Positions 25,150 through 32,544 of a DNA stretch of 46,432 nucleotides are shown here, piece by piece. A model generated the notes under the pieces. That model had not been told where the DNA came from. It did not search any database and was given only the letters and a program-made list of their open reading frames with translations. Numbering within the stretch: the stretch's first letter is position 1; every line of letters begins with the position of its first letter. The DNA is from Bacteroidetes bacterium MED-G21 (GTDB taxonomy: Bacteria > Bacteroidota > Bacteroidia > Flavobacteriales > UBA7430). The translations under genes were made by a program, and so were the position numbers. The DNA lies in contig NTKG01000005.1 in NCBI GenBank assembly GCA_002457305.1, positions 1-46,432 of the forward strand, in the 5' to 3' direction.

Positions 25150-26658
25150 ATGAAAATTTACAATTCTATTGTCAGCTGGATTATTAAAAAGCGTATTCAT
25201 CAGATTAAATTATTTATCAACCATCCACATGAAGTACAAGAGGAGTTGAGACAGTCTCTTGTAGATAAAGCCAAAAATACTGATTTTGGAAGAACCTATG
25301 ATTTTAATTCTATAAAGAATCAAAAAGATTTTTCTGAACGTATTCCAGTTCATCAATATGAAGACTTAGAGCCTTATATTTATAGAATGCGTTCTGGTGA
25401 ACAAAATGTACTTTGGCCATCTAAAATTAAGTGGTTTGCAAAGTCTTCCGGAACAACAAATAACAAGAGCAAATTTATTCCTGTAAGTAATGATGCTATT
25501 GAAGATTGTCATTACAAAGGTGGTAAAGATCTATTGTCTATTTATTGTAATAATTATCCTGAAACAAATATTTTTATAGGTAAAAGTTTGATGCTTGGAG
25601 GCAGTCATCAAATGTCACCTTTATCCGATAGAATGTTTGAAGGAGATCTTTCAGCCATCATCGTAGAAAATTTACCTTTTTGGGTTCAATTACAGCGTTC
25701 GCCCGATAAAGATATTGCCTTAATGGGCGAATGGGAAAAGAAATTAGACTTGATGTCAGAACAAGCTATTAAAGAAGATATAACTTCGCTTTCAGGTGTT
25801 CCATCTTGGGCATTGGTTTATGCAAATAAAGTGCTAGATATAACAGGAAAGTCTAACCTTCATGAAGTTTGGCCTAATCTAGAATTATATATGCATGGTG
25901 GTGTTAATTTTAAACCTTACAAAGCAAGTTTTGAAAAACTTTTTCCTAAAGGCATTAATTATCTGGAATCATACAATGCTTCAGAGGGGTTTTTTGGTGT
26001 TCAAGATGATCCTCAAAAACAGGATATGCTTTTGATGTTAGATTATGGTGTTTATTATGAATTTATTCCTCTAGAAAATATTGATGATGAATTGCCAACA
26101 ACTTTAAATTTGAGTCAAATAAAAATTGCAACTGATTATGCCCTTGTAATTACTACAAATTCTGGCTTATGGCGTTATTTTATTGGAGATACGATTCAGT
26201 TTACACAAAAAAAACCATATCGGTTTATAATTAGTGGCCGTACCAAGCATTATATAAATTCTTTTGGTGAAGAGCTTATGGTTCATAATGCAGAAGTAGC
26301 ACTTCAACAAGCTTGTTCAACTTTTAATACTGAAATCGTTGAATTTACAGCAGCACCAAAGCATATTTATAAAGGACATAAAGGATGCCACGAATGGCTT
26401 ATTGAATTTAAAGAACCACCTATAGACCTGGATGGTTTTACTGATAAACTTGATATTGCTTTAAAAGCAGCAAATTCGGATTATGAAGCAAAACGCTATA
26501 ATGATTTAATACTTCAGGCACCTAAAGTTCATATTGCTTCAAAAGGTTTGTTTTTTAATTGGATGCGAACAAGAGGTAAGTTGGGTGGTCAGAATAAAGT
26601 ACCTCGATTATCTAATAAAAGAGTTTATTTAGATGAACTTTTATCGATGAACTCTTAA
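25150..26658 (+). CDS. Bacterial GH3-family acyl-adenylating enzyme
   Basis: 502 residues with the GH3 fold, related to plant acyl-acid amido synthetases, which adenylate a carboxylate and couple it to an amino acid. Visible are the phosphate-binding loop AKSSGTTNNKSKFIPVS (about 97-113), ESYNASEGFFGVQ (about 275-287) and GLWRYFIGDTI (about 339-349). The bacterial enzyme's substrate is unknown; the common annotation as an auxin-responsive promoter protein is a naming artefact. The deoxynucleoside kinase follows on the same strand after a 61-bp gap that contains an 11-bp inverted repeat. Confidence 0.87.
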   Translation: MKIYNSIVSWIIKKRIHQIKLFINHPHEVQEELRQSLVDKAKNTDFGRTYDFNSIKNQKDFSERIPVHQYEDLEPYIYRMRSGEQNVLWPSKIKWFAKSSGTTNNKSKFIPVSNDAIEDCHYKGGKDLLSIYCNNYPETNIFIGKSLMLGGSHQMSPLSDRMFEGDLSAIIVENLPFWVQLQRSPDKDIALMGEWEKKLDLMSEQAIKEDITSLSGVPSWALVYANKVLDITGKSNLHEVWPNLELYMHGGVNFKPYKASFEKLFPKGINYLESYNASEGFFGVQDDPQKQDMLLMLDYGVYYEFIPLENIDDELPTTLNLSQIKIATDYALVITTNSGLWRYFIGDTIQFTQKKPYRFIISGRTKHYINSFGEELMVHNAEVALQQACSTFNTEIVEFTAAPKHIYKGHKGCHEWLIEFKEPPIDLDGFTDKLDIALKAANSDYEAKRYNDLILQAPKVHIASKGLFFNWMRTRGKLGGQNKVPRLSNKRVYLDELLSMNS

Positions 26659-26708
26659 ATTAGGCTTGTTCATTTCATCTAAAATTGTATTTTTAATGCC
26701 TAATTTAA
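26655..26708. repeat. 11-bp perfect inverted repeat bracketing a promoter-like element
   Basis: TTAAATTAGGC at 26655-26665 and GCCTAATTTAA at 26698-26708 are exact reverse complements separated by 32 bp. The left arm includes the GH3 stop codon. The spacer contains TTG (26666-26668), 19 bp, then TATTTTTA (26688-26695), a near-consensus -33/-7 pair for the kinase gene. It could be an RNA hairpin or an operator pair. Confidence 0.6.
26666..26695 (+). promoter_or_regulatory. Candidate promoter of the deoxynucleoside kinase gene
   Basis: TTG, a 19-bp spacer and TATTTTTA (7/8 match to TAnnTTTG), ending 24 bp before the ATG at 26720. Confidence 0.45.
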
Positions 26709-26719
26709 AATTTTAAAAA

Positions 26720-27334
26720 ATGCATATTGCAGTTGCTGGAAATATAGGTGTAGGTAAAACAACTTTGACAGGCTTATTAGCTAAAAACTTTAATTGGGAG
26801 CCTCATTATGAGTCGGTCGATAACAATCCTTATTTAGATGATTTTTATACCGATATGCAGCGCTGGGCTTTTAATTTACAGGTGTATTTTTTAAACAGTC
26901 GATTCGGTCAGTTAAAAGAGTTTCAAGAAAGCGGAAAAAATATCATTCAAGATCGTACAATTTATGAAGATGCTCATATTTTTGCGCCCAACCTTCATGC
27001 TATGGGACTTATGACTTCTAGAGATTTTGATAATTATTCAAGTTTGTTCGAGTTGATGTCTTCTTTTGTAAACCCTCCTGATTTATTAATTTACCTTAGA
27101 GCGTCTGTACCTACTTTGGTAAAACAAATTCAGTCGCGTGGAAGAGATTATGAATCGAGTATTCGTATTGATTACTTAACACGTTTAAATGAACGCTATG
27201 AAGCTTGGATTTCTGAGTATACTAGTGGAAAGCTCCTTATTATTGATACGGATGATTTAGATTTTTCTAAAAATCAGGAAGATTTAGGTTTTGTTGTAGA
27301 TAAGGTAAATGCTGAGCTACACGGTTTATTTTAG
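26720..27334 (+). CDS. Deoxynucleoside kinase
   Basis: 204 residues of the dNK/dGK family, which phosphorylates deoxynucleosides in the salvage pathway. The P-loop GNIGVGKTT is at 7-15. The QDRTIYEDAHIF segment carries the conserved Asp-Arg pair. The lid-like SRGRDYESSI is near 137. The length fits the bacterial family. Nucleoside preference cannot be read from the sequence. A class III aminotransferase gene follows after 27 bp, probably in the same transcript. Confidence 0.9.
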   Translation: MHIAVAGNIGVGKTTLTGLLAKNFNWEPHYESVDNNPYLDDFYTDMQRWAFNLQVYFLNSRFGQLKEFQESGKNIIQDRTIYEDAHIFAPNLHAMGLMTSRDFDNYSSLFELMSSFVNPPDLLIYLRASVPTLVKQIQSRGRDYESSIRIDYLTRLNERYEAWISEYTSGKLLIIDTDDLDFSKNQEDLGFVVDKVNAELHGLF

Positions 27335-27361
27335 CCTGTTATTTTTTTATAAAACTTTACA

Positions 27362-28540
27362 ATGGGAGTAAAGGAATCTTTTATAATTCATCAGGGACAA
27401 ACCACACCTTTTCCTTTATGTATTGATGTGGCATCTGCTGAGGGAATGTATATCACTGATAAATCTGGAAAAACCTATCTCGATTTGGTTGCGGGTGTTT
27501 CTGCCTGTACAATTGGCCATTGTCATCCTCGTGTTGTGAAAGCCATTCAAGATCAGACTTCAAAATACATGCACGTTATGGTGTATGGAGAATTCATTCA
27601 GGAACCTCAGTTAGCGCTTGCTAAAAAACTGGCTTCTTTATTGCCAGATACTTTAAATTCCACCTATTTTGTTAATTCCGGTGTGGAGGCCATTGAAGCT
27701 TCGATGAAACTTTCAAAGAGGTATACAGGTCGGGCAGAAATTATCTCTTGTAAAAATTCCTATCATGGCAGTACACATGGTGCGTTAAGTATTATGGGTA
27801 ACGAAACGTATAAACAGAAATTTAGACCTTTACTTCCAGATTGTAGACAAATTATATACAATGATGTAGATAGTTTAAATGAAATTACTGAAAAAACAGC
27901 AGCTGTTATCATAGAACCTATTCAAGGTGCTACAGGATTTATTACCCCTACGAATGGATATTTAAAATTAGTTCGAGAAAAATGTGATGAAGTTGGTGCA
28001 ATTTTAATTTTTGATGAAATTCAAACCTGTTTTGGTAGAACAGGAAATTTATTTGCATTTGAGACCTTCAATGTGATTCCAGATATTCTTTGCATGGCTA
28101 AAGGAATGGGAGGCGGTATGCCTATAGGTTCTTTTACAACTTCTACAGAAAAAATGCACAGCTTAAGAGAAAATCCTATGTTGGGTCATATTACCACTTT
28201 TGGCGGTCATCCTATTGTTTGTGCTGCATCATTGGCCACACTAGATGAGCTATGTGAAACGCAACTTTTTCGTGAAGTAGAGAAGAAAGAAACTCTTTTT
28301 AGAGCGCTTTTAAATCACCCTAAAATTAAAGAAATTCGTGGTAAAGGACTCATGCTTGCTATTGAGTTAGATGATGTTGAACTCTGCCAAAAAGTTGTGC
28401 ATAGGGGATTAGAAATGGGCATCATTAGCTTCTTTTTCTTGTTTTCGAAAACAGCTGTAAGGCTAAGTCCACCCTTAACGATTTCAGATGATGAGATTAG
28501 ATATGCTGCCAATATCATTCTTAATATCTTAGATGAATAA
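27362..28540 (+). CDS. Class III aminotransferase (acetylornithine/ornithine type)
   Basis: 392 residues, PLP-dependent fold type I, class III. Visible are the NSGVEAIEASMKLSKR segment (105-120), PLP-contacting FDEIQ (217-221) and the Schiff-base Lys247 in MAKGMGGGMPIG. Members act on acetylornithine, ornithine, 4-aminobutyrate or related omega-amino acids. Without other arginine-pathway genes nearby the substrate is open. It follows the deoxynucleoside kinase by 27 bp. Confidence 0.85.
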   Translation: MGVKESFIIHQGQTTPFPLCIDVASAEGMYITDKSGKTYLDLVAGVSACTIGHCHPRVVKAIQDQTSKYMHVMVYGEFIQEPQLALAKKLASLLPDTLNSTYFVNSGVEAIEASMKLSKRYTGRAEIISCKNSYHGSTHGALSIMGNETYKQKFRPLLPDCRQIIYNDVDSLNEITEKTAAVIIEPIQGATGFITPTNGYLKLVREKCDEVGAILIFDEIQTCFGRTGNLFAFETFNVIPDILCMAKGMGGGMPIGSFTTSTEKMHSLRENPMLGHITTFGGHPIVCAASLATLDELCETQLFREVEKKETLFRALLNHPKIKEIRGKGLMLAIELDDVELCQKVVHRGLEMGIISFFFLFSKTAVRLSPPLTISDDEIRYAANIILNILDE

Positions 28541-28619
28541 GCCTTTTTATTCATAGTTAGACCGAATATAAATTAGATAAAAACTCTCTTTTTCAGAACC
28601 AAATGTTTAGTATTAGCCG

Positions 28620-28627
28620 TAAATTTG
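28620..28627 (+). promoter_or_regulatory. -7 promoter element of ferritin
   Basis: TAAATTTG followed by C, perfect TAnnTTTG, 25 bp before the ATG at 28653. No Fur-box-like sequence was recognised in the 112-bp gap. Confidence 0.5.
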
Positions 28628-28652
28628 CCTAAATAAGAATAAACTCAAAATT

Positions 28653-29174
28653 ATGATAGGTAACGAAATTGAAGCGGCATTAAATAAACAGATTTCTGCA
28701 GAGGCAAATTCATCTCATTTATACTTAGCTATGGCTTCTTGGGCAGAAACAAGAGGCTTTGAGGGTGTTTCAAACTTCTTTTACAGCCAGTCTGATGAAG
28801 AACGACAACATATGCTGAAGCTGGTAAGATATGTCAATGAAAGAGGTGGTCATGCAAAAGCACCAGCTATCAACGAGCCTTCAAAAATGTTTGATTGTTT
28901 GACTCATGTTTTTCAAAATTTTTTGGATCATGAAGTTAAAGTATCTGCTTTGATTAATGATTTGGTTCACCTTTGTCATGAAAAAAGAGATTACACCACT
29001 CAAAACTTCTTACAGTGGTATGTGGCAGAACAAATTGAGGAAGAAGCTTTAGCGCGAACTATTCTTGATAAGCTTAAATTAATTGGTGATGATAAAGGTG
29101 GTTTGTATCTTTTTGATAGAGATGTAAATCAATTAACGGTTACAAGTGCTGCCGCTCCAGATATTAATGCCTAG
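28653..29174 (+). CDS. Non-haem ferritin
   Basis: 173 residues, four-helix ferritin subunit for iron storage in a 24-mer. The ferroxidase ligands match E. coli FtnA numbering exactly: Glu17, Glu50, His53, Glu94 and Gln127. Catalytic activity is therefore expected. It has its own -7 element and a strong bidirectional terminator after it. It converges on the redoxin gene. Confidence 0.95.
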   Translation: MIGNEIEAALNKQISAEANSSHLYLAMASWAETRGFEGVSNFFYSQSDEERQHMLKLVRYVNERGGHAKAPAINEPSKMFDCLTHVFQNFLDHEVKVSALINDLVHLCHEKRDYTTQNFLQWYVAEQIEEEALARTILDKLKLIGDDKGGLYLFDRDVNQLTVTSAAAPDINA

Positions 29175-29192
29175 AATAAAATTATGATAAAT

Positions 29193-29221
29193 AAAAAAGC
29201 CGCTTTAAGCGGCTTTTTTTA
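29193..29221. terminator. Bidirectional Rho-independent terminator
   Basis: AAAAAAGCCGCTT pairs with AAGCGGCTTTTTT, giving a GC-rich stem flanked by A and T runs. It serves the convergent ferritin (+) and redoxin (-) genes. Confidence 0.9.
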
Positions 29222-29225
29222 TTTG

Positions 29226-30632
29226 TTAATCTTTTTGTTCTAATTTTTTAAACTCATTTTCAAGAATTTCATTCAGCGCTTTAGAATCAATTTGTTTGGC
29301 AATAATTTTTTTCTTTTCGTCTAATAAATACAAACGAGGTGTACCCATGATGTTATATTTCCCTCTGAAGTTTGATTTATTTTCAAGGTCAATCACGTTT
29401 ATCCAGCTATCAGTTTCTTGTTTTACGATAAACTCCTTCCACATGTCTTCATCAAACTCAGTACAAACGGCATAAACTTTTACACCTTTATCAGCGAAGG
29501 AATCGACGACTTCTTTGACTTTTGGTGTTTCTGTTTTACAATGTCCGCAATCTGGGTCGTAAAAGAAAAGTGCTGTAAATGGTGCTTTTATTTTATGGAG
29601 GTCTTGTAGAACTCCTTTGTCATCTGGAATCTTGAGGAATGGGGCTGTGGTACCTATTAAATTAGGGCTGATTCGCATGGCCTTATCAATAATATTGGTT
29701 AATTGAACTTCCTCAATCCAAGGGGTTTGTCTTGTAATGAAATAGGTAAATACCAAGTGCACAAAAACAGCATCTTGTCCCATTATTTTTGAAGACTCGA
29801 AGTGGTGTGTTGACCAGTTAATCACATATTTGAAAAGTGCCTCACTTTCTCTTACTTTTTCTATTAGTATATCTAATGATTTAATAATAGAATCTGGAAT
29901 TTGAGGTGTGTATTCTAGTAAATATTTCTCCATTTTACCATGGAAAATAGGTGTTCTTACCATTCGGTCGTCCTTTAGATCAAAGAGATCCCAATAGTGT
30001 TTTTTGTAATAGTTGTACTGAAATTTAGAATCTACTGTCCCATCTTCAAGTAATGGTGATTCTGGGACCACGATTGGTTCCATAGCACTTAAGAGTTTTA
30101 CAAAGAAAGTAGAGAAATGTTTTTGCATATAATCCAACTTAAAATCTGTGACTTCGTCATCGATTTCTTGTAATTGTGTTTTTATTTTCTGGTATTTTCT
30201 TGTATCCTTCTCAAGTGTTTTTAATTGTTTTTTTAGTGGATCAGCTTGTATGCCTTTTTTTTGCGTGAATTTTTGATATTCATAAAACAATTGATTTTCT
30301 TTTGATCCCTGAACTTTCATGTCCAGAATCATATTGTCTTTACTGGTCTCAAAACTAAAATTTCTAGTTTCGTCAATAATTAATTGAAAATATTGTTTGT
30401 TAGGTAGCAAAACGAAGTACATTCCACTTTCAAGTTCTTCTTCAGATTCAAAATGAAAAAATCCGTGATGTGAATCAACGGTGTCTTTTACAAATTGTTT
30501 GTCGCCATAATAATAACCCAATAATACTTCTCCATCAGGCATACCATCAATTTTTCCGAAAATGGAATAATTTTGTGCTGTAAGTACTGTATTAAAAAAC
30601 AGTACTGTAAATATGAAATTTAAAATTCTCAT
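29226..30632 (-). CDS. TlpA-like thioredoxin-fold protein with DUF4369 domain
   Basis: 468 residues from the ATG at 30632 (MRILNFIFTVLFF), chosen over an upstream Met at 30656 because it starts the signal peptide and keeps the promoter outside the gene. After the signal (about 1-19) there is a DUF4369 beta domain (about 20-125), a helical middle part of DUF5106 type and a C-terminal redoxin domain (about 315-460) with the active-site motif CGHC in YDPDCGHCKTE. It is an exported thiol-disulfide protein, typically envelope-anchored. An 18-bp palindrome sits in its short leader. Confidence 0.85.
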   Translation of the reverse strand: MRILNFIFTVLFFNTVLTAQNYSIFGKIDGMPDGEVLLGYYYGDKQFVKDTVDSHHGFFHFESEEELESGMYFVLLPNKQYFQLIIDETRNFSFETSKDNMILDMKVQGSKENQLFYEYQKFTQKKGIQADPLKKQLKTLEKDTRKYQKIKTQLQEIDDEVTDFKLDYMQKHFSTFFVKLLSAMEPIVVPESPLLEDGTVDSKFQYNYYKKHYWDLFDLKDDRMVRTPIFHGKMEKYLLEYTPQIPDSIIKSLDILIEKVRESEALFKYVINWSTHHFESSKIMGQDAVFVHLVFTYFITRQTPWIEEVQLTNIIDKAMRISPNLIGTTAPFLKIPDDKGVLQDLHKIKAPFTALFFYDPDCGHCKTETPKVKEVVDSFADKGVKVYAVCTEFDEDMWKEFIVKQETDSWINVIDLENKSNFRGKYNIMGTPRLYLLDEKKKIIAKQIDSKALNEILENEFKKLEQKD

Positions 30633-30638
30633 TATATG

Positions 30639-30656
30639 TTGTTGAAATTTCAACAA
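30639..30656. promoter_or_regulatory. 18-bp perfect palindrome at the redoxin transcription start
   Basis: TTGTTGAAATTTCAACAA is an exact inverted repeat with no spacer. It overlaps the -7 element (30654-30661) by three bases and ends 6 bp before the redoxin ATG, so it covers the expected start of transcription. An operator for a dimeric repressor, or a leader hairpin, would fit. Confidence 0.55.
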
Positions 30657-30661
30657 AGATA
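30654..30661 (-). promoter_or_regulatory. -7 promoter element of the redoxin gene
   Basis: TATCTTTG on the minus strand, perfect TAnnTTTG, 21 bp upstream of the ATG at 30632. Confidence 0.55.
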
Positions 30662-30711
30662 ATTTTTTACTGAAAATAAATTGTAAAAACCTTCTATACT
30701 ATCAATTTAGA

Positions 30712-30719
30712 TATATTTG
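30712..30719 (+). promoter_or_regulatory. -7 promoter element of the S4 protein-prfC operon
   Basis: TATATTTG followed by C, perfect TAnnTTTG, 20 bp before the ATG at 30740. Confidence 0.55.
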
Positions 30720-30739
30720 CAAATCTTAAGCTAATCTTG

Positions 30740-30952
30740 ATGCAGGAATTAGAATTTAAATTAAATACTGAGTACATAGAACTTAATAAGTTACTAAAGA
30801 TTTTATCTTTAGTAGAGAGTGGAGGTCAGGCGAATAATTTAATTACAGAGGGTTTTGTAAGGTATAATGGTCAAGTTGATACCCGAAAGCGATTGAAACT
30901 ACGTAAGGGAGATAAAATTGAATTCACAGAAATGCTGATTAGAATCTGCTAA
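30740..30952 (+). CDS. Small S4-domain RNA-binding protein (YbcJ-like)
   Basis: 70 residues from the ATG at 30740; the TTG three bases upstream is not needed. The whole protein is one S4 domain (YIELNKLLKILSLVESGGQA, then LITEGFVRYNG and a KLRKGDKIEF end), like E. coli YbcJ/RlbA-type proteins. It is predicted to bind structured RNA, perhaps rRNA or ribosome-associated. Its stop overlaps the prfC start by one base (TAATG), so the two are translationally coupled. Confidence 0.87.
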   Translation: MQELEFKLNTEYIELNKLLKILSLVESGGQANNLITEGFVRYNGQVDTRKRLKLRKGDKIEFTEMLIRIC

Positions 30953-32544
30953 TGAAGTTTGAAGAAGAAATACAACGCAGGAGAACTTTTGCCATTATAT
31001 CTCACCCCGATGCGGGTAAGACAACGCTTACAGAAAAACTTCTTTTGTATGGCGGAGCTATTAATGTGGCAGGTGCAGTAAAATCGAATAAAATAAAAAA
31101 AACAGCCACTTCCGACTTTATGGAAATTGAACGTCAGAGAGGTATATCTGTGGCTACTTCGGTAATGGGTTTTGAGTATTTAGGAAAGAAAATTAATATT
31201 CTTGATACACCTGGTCATCAAGACTTTGCTGAAGATACTTTTAGAACTTTAACAGCTGCCGATTCGGTTATTGTGGTGATTGATGTTGCCAAAGGTGTAG
31301 AGCCACAAACTGAAAAGCTAGTTAAGGTTTGTAGAATGCGGAAGATACCAATTATCGTTTTCATTAATAAGTTAGATCGAATTGGTAAAGATGCTTTTGA
31401 CTTGTTAGATGAAATAGAAGGTAAGTTGGGCCTTAAAGTGCGTCCTTTAACCTGGCCAATTGGAATGGGACCCGATTTGAAAGGTGTTTATAACCTTTAT
31501 GAAAAGAGCCTTATTCTTTACACCCCTAATTCTACTGAACGGGTTTCAGAAAAACTTGCTATTTCAGATATTTCTGATTCTGAACTCGATAATCAAATTG
31601 GTAGTGAGGATGCTGAAATGCTTCGAGAAGAGGTTGAACTCGTTGAGTCTGTTTATCCAGAATTTGATAGATCGGTTTATTTAGATGGCGATGTATCTCC
31701 AGTCTTCTTTGGTTCAGCAATTAATACTTTTGGTGTACAGGAGCTTTTGCATTGCTTTTTAGATATTGCCCCTTCACCTTTACCAAAAGAATCTGAAGAA
31801 AGAGTAGTGGACCCTTATGAAGATAAGTTTACGGGCTTTATTTTTAAAATTCATGCCAATATGGACCCCAAGCACAGGGACCGTCTGGCATTTGTGAAAA
31901 TTGTTTCTGGAAAGTTTCACAGAAATACAAATTATAAACACATCCGGTTGGATCGGAACATGAAGTTTTCTAGTCCTACAGCATTTATGGCTGAGAAGAA
32001 ATCAATAGTTGAAGAGGCTTTTCCAGGCGATATTGTGGGACTTCATGATACGGGTAACTTCAAAATAGGGGATACCTTAACCGAAGGTGAGTTGATACAT
32101 TATAAAGGAATTCCTAGCTTTTCTCCTGAGATGTTTCGATTTGTAAATAATGCCGATCCCATGAAATCGAAACAATTGGCAAAGGGGATTGATCAGCTGA
32201 TGGATGAGGGTGTTGCTCAATTATTTACGATGTCAACCAATGGTCGCAAACTAATTGGGACAGTAGGTGCACTTCAATTTGAAGTTATTCAATATCGTTT
32301 AAAACATGAATATGGTGCTTCCTGTTCATACGAAAATCTTAATGTACATAAAGCTTGTTGGATCTCGTGTAAGGATAAAGTTCAACTTCAAGAATTTAAA
32401 AAAGTAAAGTATCGGTCTATGGCGACAGATAAATTTGGTAGAGATGTGTTTTTAGCCGATTCTGCTTTTACCATCCAAATGGCTGAGCAAAAATTTCCAG
32501 AAGTTAAGTTTCATTTTACTTCTGAATTTGAAGAATTGGCCTAA
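30952..32544 (+). CDS. prfC: Peptide chain release factor 3
   Basis: 530 residues, translational GTPase that recycles RF1 and RF2 after termination. G1 SHPDAGKT is at 17-24, the switch I region is near 53-66 (SDFMEIERQRGISV), G3 DTPGHQDF at 85-92 and G4 NKLD at 139-142. The rest covers domains II and III with full family length. The gene overlaps the S4 gene by one base and its stop overlaps the convergent T9SS gene's stop region by 4 bp. Confidence 0.95.
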   Translation: MKFEEEIQRRRTFAIISHPDAGKTTLTEKLLLYGGAINVAGAVKSNKIKKTATSDFMEIERQRGISVATSVMGFEYLGKKINILDTPGHQDFAEDTFRTLTAADSVIVVIDVAKGVEPQTEKLVKVCRMRKIPIIVFINKLDRIGKDAFDLLDEIEGKLGLKVRPLTWPIGMGPDLKGVYNLYEKSLILYTPNSTERVSEKLAISDISDSELDNQIGSEDAEMLREEVELVESVYPEFDRSVYLDGDVSPVFFGSAINTFGVQELLHCFLDIAPSPLPKESEERVVDPYEDKFTGFIFKIHANMDPKHRDRLAFVKIVSGKFHRNTNYKHIRLDRNMKFSSPTAFMAEKKSIVEEAFPGDIVGLHDTGNFKIGDTLTEGELIHYKGIPSFSPEMFRFVNNADPMKSKQLAKGIDQLMDEGVAQLFTMSTNGRKLIGTVGALQFEVIQYRLKHEYGASCSYENLNVHKACWISCKDKVQLQEFKKVKYRSMATDKFGRDVFLADSAFTIQMAEQKFPEVKFHFTSEFEELA

